DNA from: Adineta vaga
Taxonomy: Eukaryota; Rotifera
DNA: 64,000 bases
Direction: 5' to 3'
Assembly (NCBI GenBank): GCA_021613535.1
Contig: CP075495.1
Span: 124,001-188,000 of the forward strand
Position 1 is the stretch's first letter. Each line of letters begins with the position of its first letter. A model generated the notes under the pieces. The model saw only the letters and a list, made by a program, of their open reading frames with translations. It ran no database searches and was not told the origin of the DNA. Below, in pieces: positions 23,501 through 34,176 of the stretch. Made by a program: the position numbers and the translations under genes.

Positions 23501-25581
23501 AAATACAACAAATATAATTAGTACTGCTTACTGTGCTGAAACCAACAATGGTATTACTTCATAATTTATGACAGGTAATAAACTACGATAATAATATTAT
23601 CTATATCCTTGTTTAGATCAACAAATCCAACCAAATGTTGAAGAACCTCATATTGATTATAATTCAGTTAATATTTATAATACAACAGGAAATGAACATC
23701 ATAGTTTAACATCGGCAAATTTGACAAAAAATATTGCTGGTTCCAATAAACAAATGCCGGCAGCAAATGATACATTAGATTCTGTTTATGACAATTCCAC
23801 AAACGAACCATCTATGGAATGTAAGTGAATAGGAAATATTTATTTCATTTGTTTATAAACTTAATTTGACAAAATAAATGATTTTCTTCTTTTCAAACTT
23901 TTGTATTTGCATAGATTCTTTTCAACATTGTTCGCTTTCTCCATTTACATCTAAAACAACAGCGTCATCGATTATCATTGGTGTTGCAGCAGCTTCAGGT
24001 GATTTTTCTGTTCTATTGTTTGAAATAATAAAAAGAACGTTCTGTTAAAATCAATCAGAGAATAGAATGATGAACTACATTGCTAGTGTTCATACAAAAG
24101 ATCAAAACTGTTTATAGTATTACTACTGTGGAACATATTCGTTTATCTTTTGATTCTTTAGTTGCAAAAAAAAATCAAATTACTACCAATGATGAACAGC
24201 TTGAATATGATGAGCCATTTGATTCAATTGCCATGGCTGATAAATCAAGTGAAAATGAATTCGTTAACAATTCAATATCAACCGGTGAGTTTTATTCTAC
24301 CATTTTTCAAAGAAACACTCTCTGTTTTTCTATTTTCTTATAGATGACCAAAATCCAACAGATCAACGCATGTTTCCGAATATAAATGTATTGGATAATA
24401 TTACAAATATTATGGGCACATCTTCAACAAGTATTTTACAACATCACACTGAACGCTTTTTGATTGAGATCTGGATATTTAGATTCTAACGATCAAGATA
24501 TTCCAAAAAGAAAAGGACGTGGTCGTCCAAGCTCAACAAATGTAACATCGAAGAAATGGTCCACAGAAGGTAAAAGGTTTTACTGTGAATTTATTGATGA
24601 GCGTCGATGAAGCGAAGTAATTCAAAACAATCGAATACACCTCTTCATTAATGATATTCTAAGAGAACTTCCATAAAAGTTCAATTAAAATTTTCCTATG
24701 AATAGAAGTAACGTAAGAAAAATTGTGTCAAATTTAGACAGCTACTGAAAATGATAAAGATATAGTTTTAATAAATGAATAAATGATTGAGAAAATTTTC
24801 ATTTGACTTTAGTTTGAGACACTCCTATATCCGTTATTATATAAACAAATGTTGCAAAATGTTATGTATCTTTAGAAGTCAACAATCTTATTATGAATCC
24901 AAAATCTTCTTCCATATGGAAATCGATTATTCTGAAACGACAGTTTATTGTTGGTACATCGACTGATTTGTTCAAAATGATTCCTGCCAGACTTTTTGAT
25001 GAAAAGTCTCGGTTTAAACTAATTGATTTTCTTGTACTGAAAAAAATATTAATCAAAGGTGATTGGTTTCGTGATGCAAAAGGTGCTTCGATTAATGGCT
25101 TTTTGAAAGGAAGTCCAATTGATGCTCAAGTGGCGATCAGTTTAGTCGATTTTGGTATTGATATTCAAGAGTATAAACTTTCTTTAAATCCAAATTCAGA
25201 TACCAAACGACATATTGATGGGAAAATGATCAATCAATCGTATTTATTTAGCAATGTATTTTAAGAACAAATAAACAATGACGAATGGCTTAAACAGAAT
25301 ATGGAAATCAACGAAAGATTTATTTACTTTACAAGTGAATTAACTCAAACCACCTCTAATTATTGTAAGTGACAAATGTTGTTTAATTCGAAATTTAACA
25401 TTTATATACTGTTCTCTCTATAGAAACTGATCGATTTCAACAACAACGAAAAGAAAAGGCTCGACGAACGCTAACAAATAAGAGAAAAAAAGCTGAGGAA
25501 TTGCAAGAAGAAACTACAAATATATGTGGCACCGATATGCCAGTCAAACGTCAACGAAAACCAAAACTACGTGATGATTAG
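20524..25581 (+). pseudogene. DUF3987-like P-loop protein of element A
   Basis: Multi-exon remnant. Exon 1 (20524-20824) ends in HHLLGES; spliced to exon 2 (from 21073) it gives the Walker A-like GESASNKS. Exon 2 continues with ILLHSDGDVAL (acidic box), VALFNMFVASTGTKL and QDGVFARVFFTW, the DUF3987 plan. Further blocks: 21935-22583 (helical), 22698-22974, 23104-23330, small Ser/Asn-rich exons at 23.4-24.6 kb, one of which has an AT-hook (KRKGRGRPSS, about 24508-24537), a winged-helix-like block 24893-25370, and a basic tail (VKRQRKPKLR) ending at 25581. In-frame stops: TAG 20791, TGA 23269, TAA 25262. The order matches intact copy B. The partner KDZ gene starts 0.9 kb downstream on the same strand. 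Confidence 0.6.
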
Positions 25582-26491
25582 GATATGTATTCTTTTGATC
25601 TGAAATCAGCATCATGCACTTTTTTCTCTTAGTACACAATCTTTATTTATTATTTGATGAGTTTTCATTACTAAGCTGTGAAAATTGTTTTTATGTGTAA
25701 ATCTGTTTTCTACGATGACACATTCTTTTGTTCCTTTCACATTCAACTGAGTTTAATAAAATTCGTTTTGTTTTCTTTTTCTTTTTCTTTTTCTTTTTCT
25801 CGTGTAATTATTTGTCTGCTACAGATACGTTTTCTTTTTCTTTCGTGAACAAGTTCAGTATCTTTTAGTCCATAACTTTTCCATTTCTAACTATAGATAA
25901 TTTGTTTTTCACCTTTTCTTTTCTGAATATACTGTACTTCTTTTTTTGTGAATTATCTTCCCGGAAGATATCGAAACTTCTTAATGAATTCATTTGTATA
26001 TTTTCTGTGGTTTAATTTTACCAACGCAATTTCATTTTCTGAAAACATATCTTATGTTATTGTTCTCACAAGATTTGTAATTAATCATGATCATAAGAAA
26101 AACATGTAAATTACAACAATAAACTTTATTCTCAAGAATTCAAACTTAGTTTCTTTTGTACTAATCGGATGAGAAAATCATTCATAACAACGATTAGAAT
26201 TTTTGAAGGGATTTTTAAAAAATGTCTCGTATTTTTCATTAAAAGAATGTTGGTAAAGAATATTCATATTTTATCATTGAAAACTACAATCTCCTTTATT
26301 CTTTAAATCTTTGTACAACATTGTATTTTCTAGAATCACCGATAAATTTGATCCTTAGTTGAAATTTATCTATCAAAATCTCATCTATCAATTTTTTATA
26401 TCAACAGCCATTTGAAAATTCGAAGTATAACATAGAAATAGGATAATTTTTTTGTCCACTTTTTGCAATATTTTTATTTATTTTATCTCAG
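25582..26491. other. intergenic of element A with TTTTTC microsatellite
   Basis: Spacer between the two genes of element A. Contains a CTTTTT repeat at about 25772-25803 and is otherwise AT-rich and non-coding. It presumably carries the 3' end of the first gene and the promoter of the second. Confidence 0.45.
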
Positions 26492-28944
26492 ATGTCTATT
26501 AATGAAACTATATACCAACGTCTCGAATTAGCATTTCCAGAAGAAAATAAACGAACTCTCAAAGCCGCCACTATCATCATCAATGTTGGACATCTAATTC
26601 TAGCAAGTTATGTTTATCCATTACCACCTCCTTGCACGAACGAAGAACGACTCGACTTTATATGTTTCATTTTAAAAAAAGAAACTGGTATCGATTATTC
26701 CAGTAATGATGTACTTATTGCTCATAATATCTTGATGGGTAATGAAAATGTACAACAAGAATTGAATTTTGATTGTAGCATTGAGACAATAGAACATTAT
26801 TTGAACCAATACAAGCATTCTCAACCTCAATCTGCATTTGCAAGAAATTTTACTCCTCTTCTTCTGTTACTGCGTCGAACCATATGTAGTATATGTAATG
26901 CATAATTGAAAATAATTTTCCAATCATGTGGTCATGTCGTTTACTGTACAAAAGTTCAATCGTGTCTTCTTTATAAAACCGACTGTCATCCATGTCGTCG
27001 ATCGAATCGTATATCATCTATTTACTTGATAGATCAAAAGAAAACACTCGTCACTGCTAAATCACAACAATCTGATTTTATACATTTTTCTGGTTTAACT
27101 GTCTTTTCGAAAGAAATTCTCATTTCTTTTTCTTCGCAATTAATTGATGATTATGCCACTTTTGAAGGTTTTTCTTCTGCTACGATAAAAGTCTTCAATA
27201 GACTTCATCCCAAAAGGGAAGATAATGTTACAGCAGAGAATCTTGCTCAGAATTTAGAAGCTGTTTGGCTATATCATGAATTAACAAATTTTATATTAAT
27301 GACGAGTAAATCAACAGATATTCGTTTTCCATATGCTATGAGTGAAGGTCGAACAAGAATCAAAGGTCAACAATCATTTAGAGCAATATTTATTGAAAGA
27401 AACTTGAACTGGATTTACCACGTATTTACTACTTTCTGATCAAATCATGAAATTGTTTTTGGTACCTGTAAATGTGGCAATTGCTCGAAAGTTGTACTTA
27501 TTGATGGTCATGAAAAACCGTATGTTTTTTTCTAGAAACTAGTTTTCTTTTAACTTTGTTTAGAATCAAAGATGGAATCATAGAAAACTATGCTTTTGAA
27601 CGATCCATTTGTTTTCCATAGATTTAGATTTCATCACTTAGAATAAAATAATGACTTAGTTATTTAATCTTTGAAGAATGATTTACTAATTCATCATGAG
27701 CTTTTTATTTAGAATGTTTAAAAATACTCAATATTTCTCTTATTAAATAAAAAGAATGTTCTTTTACCTGATTTAGACTTCGTTTAGTGTGCAGATATGA
27801 TAATGTTACCAGTATTATTAATGCTGCCGAACTTGGACCAATAAACAAAGGTTGTCCATATATGCCAAGAAGAAGCAAATCGGATAATCAAGGATTGGAT
27901 GGTATGCGTTTAATTTAGTCATTTGATTTAATATCATTCATCATTCTTTTCATATGGATTGTTGAGTTGATGGAAAATAGTCTTGAGCTATTTTCAACTG
28001 TTTTAACGGTATGAAAATTGAAAGAGAAAACATTAAATTCCTACATGAACTTTTCACTTAAAAACAACTTCTATGAATATTTTTTATGTTTAGATCATGT
28101 ATATCATTATTGTGATTATCATCGAAACAAACATGCTGAAGAATTGTCAATGGAAACGAAAATGTCAGATAATGAATTACAAAAATATTTGAAATATCTC
28201 AAAAAAATTGATCGTAAGGAATCTCAATGTAATGTTGGCCGAAATGATATGAAAGAACGTTTTGAATCAAAGAAACGATCCATGGGTTTTATTGCTTCAT
28301 TCTTAAACTGTGGAATTATTATTGGCTTTTCCAATTCAGTTAATCATGAAGGACCTCGTAAAATCACCGATCATCTTTTGACAATGTTAAAACTTGGAGC
28401 AAAATTACCATCGTTATTGGTCTATGATGCTGCATGTCAATTACATAAATTCTGGAGGTATAGATTTGGTACCGAATACATGCAAGAAACTAAATATTCA
28501 CAACAATTAATGGATATGACATTAGTAACAGATCGATTTCATAATACAGTACACATAGGTAATTTATGCAAGACTTTATTTAATCCTGACTCCGAACAAA
28601 ACAAAGCAAAGTTTATTGGTATCGATACAAGTATTGCTGAACAAGCATTTTCGTATCTCACCAATTTTAAAAGATCTCTACGAAGTTTTTCTTATCCTAC
28701 AGCAGCATTGTTTACAATTGTACTATTTCATTTAAAAAACTGTGATACAATTAATCAAGAGCCTGCTCGCCAATGTCTTATTATTAATACTCATCTTGAA
28801 AATGTGATTCAGAATCAACAATCTTATCAAAGTTATTGTGCATTTGAAACACTAATGATGGAAGATGAAGTGAATGAATATAATTCTAAGGTTGATGATG
28901 AAAACATAGATACTATGAATACTGGAAACGTTGAAAAGAAATAA
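26492..28944 (+). pseudogene. KDZ-like transposase of element A
   Basis: N-terminal helical part MSINETIYQRLELAF..., then paired cysteine motifs CSICN and CGHVVYC...C...CHPC. Next come CGNCSKVVLIDGHEK and, after an intron (~27.52-27.79 kb), RLVCRYDNV...AELGPINKGCPYMP. The last exon (28018-28944) has HYCDYHRNKH, SMGFIASFLNCGIIIGF, LLVYDAACQLHKFW, VTDRFHNTVHIGNLC, DTSIAEQAFSYL and LFHLKNCD. These fit KDZ transposases with CxC5/CxC6-type cysteine clusters. A probable catalytic triad is D of IDGHEK, D of YDAAC and E of AEQ (inferred by alignment to B and C). In-frame stops TAA 26903 and TGA 27437; the second falls where B and C have W. Inactive copy. Confidence 0.6.
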
Positions 28945-29730
28945 AATTGACAGCTATCATAGTGAAATTCATTTTTTTTAATTTTCTATCAATTTGTTTT
29001 CGAAACATAAAAGACAGATGTAAAAGTTATTTGTTATCTATTCACATATGAAAAACTATGTAACTGCATTTTGACTTAACATCACATAAGATATAAAAAC
29101 AAATGAGCTAATACTCGCTTAAAATCCTTCACAGCGTATCGATGGAGAATTTTGATACATTTCTATTTTGAATGTATTCATGTCTTAAATTAGAATAAAA
29201 AAAAGATTTCGACATGATATTCAAGGTATATTGAAATATAAGTGTAATTAAATATAAGATCTGATAACAAAATTCTCCTTAGCCTTTCCTTCGGATTTAA
29301 TTACTCGTATTGTAGAGTAATGAACTTTTGCAATATAGTACAAAAAAGATAGACATAAGAAAGATCTATTTCAACAATACCATGTGTTTATACGACATGT
29401 AAGATTACCACATAATTGTCTTTTTTTATAAATGCATTTACATATTTCTTGCTACAGATTTTTCCTCTATACTGTTAACATTTCGCTGACAGTTAATGGT
29501 AACATGATGTATATTCAGACCCTATTTTCCATATACACAACACACAAGAATTTCTTAAACCACATATCAATGAATGTTAGATATTTCCAGTTAGATGGTA
29601 ATTCTTAATTTAAAAGTTTGCGTAAAAGTATTAACTGATCCATCCACAATACCACCTATACCGCTATACCACAACAGTGATAATGCCATTTGATATTTAT
29701 TTTTTACAAATTCATTTGCTTTTACAGTAA
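28945..29730. other. 3' flank of element A, no gene
   Basis: AT-rich, non-coding. Ends with the candidate right terminal repeat of element A (29656-29678) and the splice acceptor of the next tnp2-like exon (TTTTACAG near 29728). Confidence 0.4.
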
Positions 29731-29903
29731 ATGATTTTGCTACAAAATCATATTCCCCATCATATGACTAATGAAGATAATATTGAACAAATCTTTAAAA
29801 TATTTTTACTTGGTTGTGTCAATGATAAGCCTGCAACGTCGCTTCTATTAAATCACGACGAATCAATTGGTTTTTTTGGTTGTTCATATTGTACTATCAA
29901 AGG
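29731..29903 (+). pseudogene. tnp2-like transposase, middle exon
   Basis: Reads ...FKIFLLGCVNDKPATSLLLNHDES...GFFGCSYCTIKG. Tnp2-type transposases have the same order here (an LLxxxxDxPA strand, then GCxxCxxxG). It ends at a GT donor (AAAG|GTAATT), and the next coding block starts GT|AAATCG at 54651. The junction KG-KSIP is in phase, so the hAT element at 29955-54510 sits inside this intron. Confidence 0.6.
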
Positions 29904-29946
29904 TAATTTTTAACATATAGTACAATAGTTTCACATGTTTTTGTTC

Positions 29947-29954
29947 GTTTATAT
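29947..29954 (+). repeat. left 8-bp target site duplication GTTTATAT
   Basis: Identical to 54511-54518. Directly abuts the left terminal inverted repeat of the 24.6-kb hAT element. An 8-bp duplication is the hAT hallmark. Confidence 0.92.
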
Positions 29955-30344
29955 CAGGGTGGCCAGATCTTCTGAAAAGTCAGGAAAGTTTCTGAAATTT
30001 AAGTCTCTTTCTGATTTTTTCCTGATTTTGTCATTTTTTCTGATTTTTCTGATCTGGGAACTTTCTTTATTTTCATAGTATCATAAATTGTTCCATTTTA
30101 CAGTCTCAAGAATGCATAATATGTGTAATCCTTTACTATAAAAGATGCGAATGCTGCGCCATATTTTGTCTTTATTAATTATTGGTAGTTTCTCGAATAC
30201 AGGATCATCTACCATCTACCAGCTAAAGTTTTCAATGAAAATATTTCGCATTCGTATTCATGTTTCTTCCATATCGGTCTATTTTGATGGTCTCTATTTT
30301 ACATTTACATATAGTTAAACATCAGCAAATCGGCGACGAAAGAT

Positions 30345-30380
30345 ATGACTGAAAATATTAATGTACAGGAACCAGCAGTG
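30345..30380 (+). pseudogene. first codons of the hAT transposase
   Basis: ATG at 30345 followed by 12 codons (MTENINVQEPAV), running straight into the KDZ-element terminus. Taking 47830 as the continuation after an 8-bp duplication keeps the reading frame into TGTGGSN. This supports 30345-30380 as the detached start of the gene at 47.8 kb. Confidence 0.6.
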
Positions 30381-30483
30381 TCACATATCCCGCGGATCGG
30401 AGATGCGGGAGATGCCTTTAGAGATGCGAGAGATGCATCTCCCGTTATAGTCTCAGCTCAATAATAATAAGAGAATTTTATCA

Positions 30484-31120
30484 TTTCAAGGTCTAGAGGG
30501 GGGCGGGATCTGCATATCCCTAGGGAGATGGTGCATCTCCCTAAGGAGATGACCCATATCCCGCATCTCCATCTCCCGTCTCCAAATGATGATATTTCTT
30601 TATATCATTTTCAGGGTCTAGGGGTGGTGGGATATGCATATCCCTAGGGAGGTGATGCATCTCCCTAAGGAGATGACCCATATCCCGCATCTCCATCTCC
30701 CGTCGCCAAATGATGATATTTCTTTATATCATTTTCAGGGTCTAGGGGTGGTGGGATATGCATATCCCTAGGGAGGTGATGCATCTCCCTAAGGAGATGA
30801 CCCATATCCCGCATCTCCATCTCCCGTCGCCAAATGATGATATTTTTTTATATCATTTTCAGGGTCTAGGGGTGGTGGGATATGCATATCCCTAGGGAGG
30901 TGATGCATCTCCCTAAGGAGATGACCCATATCCCGCATCTCCATCTCCCGTCGCCAAATGATGATATTTCTTTATATCATTTTCAGGGTCTAGGGGTGGT
31001 GGGATACGCATATCCCCAGGGAGGTGATGCATCTCCCTAAGGAGATGACCCATATCCCGCATCTCCATCTCCCGTCTCCAAATGATGATATTTCTTTGTA
31101 TCATTTTCAGGGTCTAGGAG
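30484..31120. repeat. 124-bp minisatellite, about 5 units (left array)
   Basis: Unit length is 124 bp, from the spacing of CAGGGTCTAGG (30614, 30738, 30862, 30986, 31110). Each unit contains the perfect palindrome GGGATATGCATATCCC, a CCCTAGGG palindrome and CTCCCTAAGGAG, so single units can fold. Apparent ORFs across the array are repeat artefacts. The same unit recurs inverted at 47230-47735. Confidence 0.92.
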
Positions 31121-31407
31121 TCGCGGAAGATGACGCGTATGAGTTCATGATGATTATCTGATAAATGAGGAAAGTACGAAATAGTAAAGTGAAATAAGCA
31201 ACATCATATTTTTCGTAATTAAGAAGGCTTGAAATCAGTGATTTCTATTATTTTATGTGTAACAATGAGCTGTTATTTGTATTTCATGAAGCTTTCTGAA
31301 GTTTTCAAGAGAAATAATAAGAATGTAATGTCTGGTTCAAATAAACCTCGAATACATGAAATTTTATTGCTTATTTGTTTGATTTGAAATTCGTAGATGA
31401 TACATTT

Positions 31408-33774
31408 TTATTCATCGTCAGTCCATTCATTTGAATTGTCCTCTTGATTGTCATTTTGCAATGATAGAAAATCACAACGACAGACAATACCATCTACTTC
31501 CATTGTGTTGGTGTCTAACTCATCGTGTTCGATGTCAATTTGAAAACTCTAAACAGAAATGTTAAAATGAGGAACAATTACAGTGGAACGTTACCATATT
31601 GAGGTCATATTTGAGTTTTAATTGACGGCAGTTATGATAGTGTGACAAGATCAAAAGTAGAAGTTTGTGTCGTACGTATGTTGTATTATTCAGTATTGGA
31701 GCTAAATATTTCAAATCTTTATTTATTTCTTCGCAGGCTTGCGTATTAATCCCAGACATATCTTCATAAGAATCAGGATTCAATTCTTTGTGGCACCGTC
31801 GCTGAAAGTGAAAAAATACTCATCAATGAAAGAAATATATTACTGAATGATCAACAAAACAAGATACAACTGATGTATCTTCATATCATAGGAATTGATT
31901 CAAGCGGAAAAGCTGAACATATATGCATGAAAAATTTTCAAAAGCGATCAAATATTAATTACCCTTTTATGATTGACCAAGTGGAAACGGTCAATCAAAT
32001 ATCGAGCATTGGCCACAATCATAGTTGCTGTTGATTGTTTCATTGAACCTTTAGCCCATTGATTGCGGACATACTGCTCCAGAAGACATCCTAAAATTCT
32101 CATGATACAAACAGCGTTGAGATCAGAACACCTTGAAAAATGTACTTTACCGGCATCATAAACTATTGTACGTGGAAGTTTTTCGTTACATTTATAAACA
32201 CGTGTTAAAATATCAATCACTTCTTTTTTGCTTTCTGTTCGAAGAAGTTCTTGAAAAGCAACAATAACATTTTTGTCTGTTGCCACAATCAATACACCTA
32301 ATGCTCGTTCTCTTAAATCAACTGATAAAATATCATCCTTTCTTACATTACACGACAACTAAGAAATCAAAACATGCAAGATAAAACGAAAGTTTATTTC
32401 ATGTGTCATATACTGACTTGTTGTAATGTTTTAAGAATCTTATTTCTTTGATGATCTCGATCAAGTCTTCTTTGCCTAGCCTTTGAAACCTTTGATATAG
32501 TTTTCGAAACATCTATAAACATAGGTTTACATTCGTCGCAATAAATACTTTTAAATGCAGCTACATATCAAACATGAATTAAACGAAATACAAATAAAAA
32601 ACAGGTTATCACACGAGTATTTGGACAACTAGATTCAATTGAACCAAATGCTAAGCTATGTTGAGAAACAGACTTGTTCGAACAAATTGCTCGTCGAAGT
32701 TTCCACGTACCATCGACAATTAAACATTTTGTGTTGGAAAAAACCATTTTGGACCAAAAACGTGTGAATTCATCATAAGAATTTTGGATAATTATTTTAA
32801 ATTGTTTATCAAACGATTTATTATCAAGTCCTCGAGAAAATCGAGGTGTAAAAACATATTGCTTTCCAATGAACAAGGAAAACTTAACCCATTCATATAC
32901 TAAAAAGTCGATTTCGAACTTTCGACGATCTAATTGACCATCACATTGATCACCTGGCATTAGATTATTCACCTTTGAAAAACCAAAAAACGATGTTCTT
33001 GATACGCTGAAAACAATTAAATGAGAATTATACCATATTATGAATTGAATGAATAAATATATTTACCTCAATAATAAACCAAATTGATTTAAAAGACTTT
33101 TTTCATATGCTGATTCACCACCATAATAATAATATAATGAATTGCTAAATGATTCCATATCACTGATACACACCTCATCGGTTCGATAGAAATTAGGGAA
33201 AACATCAATGATGCATTTTCCAGAATTACATCGATATGAAAGTACCGTTCCTTTTTTTGATGTTCCATTGTGTAGAAATACATTGATCTTTTTCCATTTC
33301 ATATTCGGAAGTTCAAAACGTCTATTGCAACTATAAATGAAATTAAATCAAACACCAATGAATTTTATTTTTCAACACAACCATATTTTACTTTGGACAG
33401 GTATCACGATAAGGTGACAGCAATATACATGAACACAGTTCGGAATATTTGTTTTCGTATGATTTGTGAAGGGAATACGAAGATAGGAGTAATTCAATAT
33501 TCACTTGATGGAAAAATTTAAAACAACCAATGTCCTGATTTTTTGAAGATGTTATAAATAATATGTTCTGAAGCGTCGATGGTGCTACAGTAATACCAAT
33601 GGATTGTTTTAGCATTGTCGCAATATGATGATATTTAAATGGTACACATTCCTGAATTTTAGCATCTAGTTCATGAGCTAAAGATAGACCTTCGAGAGAT
33701 ATTTCTTTGGTTATTTCATAAAACACTTCAGATATGTTGTCTTCTATAGCAGACTTTGTTGTAATTGGTAGCAT
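31408..33774 (-). CDS. KDZ-like transposase of element E/C, apparently intact
   Basis: Exons on the minus strand, about: 33774-33390; 33332-33068 (CNRRF...RCNSGKC); 33000-32600; 32555-32420 (IYCDECKPMF); 32358-31966; 31801-31595; 31550-31408. Domain order: N-terminal helices, DTCPK-CNRRF zinc motif, NTKCLIVDGTWKLRRAIC, a CDEC cluster, RERALGVLIVATDKNVIVAF, LPRTIVYDAGKVHF, YLIDRFHLVNHK, RCHKELNP, GINTQACEEI, LLILSHYHNC and an acidic tail ending EWTDDE. Likely triad: D (VDG), D (YDAG), E (CEE). No in-frame stop was found across the exons. It sits directly downstream of the DUF3987-like gene, the same order as in A and B. Assigned to KDZ by motifs; exon borders approximate. Confidence 0.62.
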
Positions 33775-34176
33775 GATCCTTTTAGAAAAGAAAATCTACA
33801 AATGAATTAATTAATAGATACTCTTTAATAGTGGGACACAATAAATCAAGCTGATTCATACAATTTATTTTCAGTTTATTTCCTTGTTATTCCTTATGAT
33901 ACAATATACAATATACAACAGGAAATATTATTAATAACCCTTTGTTTCAGAAAAGGGAGTAAGAGTAAAAGAATTTTACTATATTTATACATGTACAGAT
34001 GAGAAATTGAATTCATAATAAACAAATTACTGATACATTGTTTTCCAAAAAAAGAACACTAAATGACCTTATGTAATATGATAAGAGATGAACATCGTGT
34101 AATAAATAAAAATTAAGTACAAGGAATAATATATGAATATAAAATCATTATTTTTACAAAGTTTAATAACTAAAAT

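Larger units (their letters stand above)
17254..29680 (+). mobile_element. KDZ-type element A (two-gene cassette), old copy
   Basis: Interrupts the tnp2-like gene between its first and second blocks. Candidate ends are inverted copies of GTGGTATAGYGGTATAGG, near 17256-17277 on the left and 29656-29678 (reverse complement) on the right. No clear target duplication was found, so the ends are provisional. Contents: a 1.57-kb palindrome (18836-20406), a decayed DUF3987-like gene (20524-25581) and a decayed KDZ-like transposase (26492-28944), both on +. At least five in-frame stop codons make it non-autonomous. Confidence 0.5.

Noticed and set aside
20524-27439. Reassigned stop codons (alternative genetic code) to explain in-frame TGA/TAA/TAG
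   Set aside because: All three stop types occur, only in the old copies A and D, while pol, the mannosyltransferase and copies B and C use normal stops.
30913-31104. Open frame inside the 124-bp minisatellite
   Set aside because: Repeated peptide produced by the tandem units.
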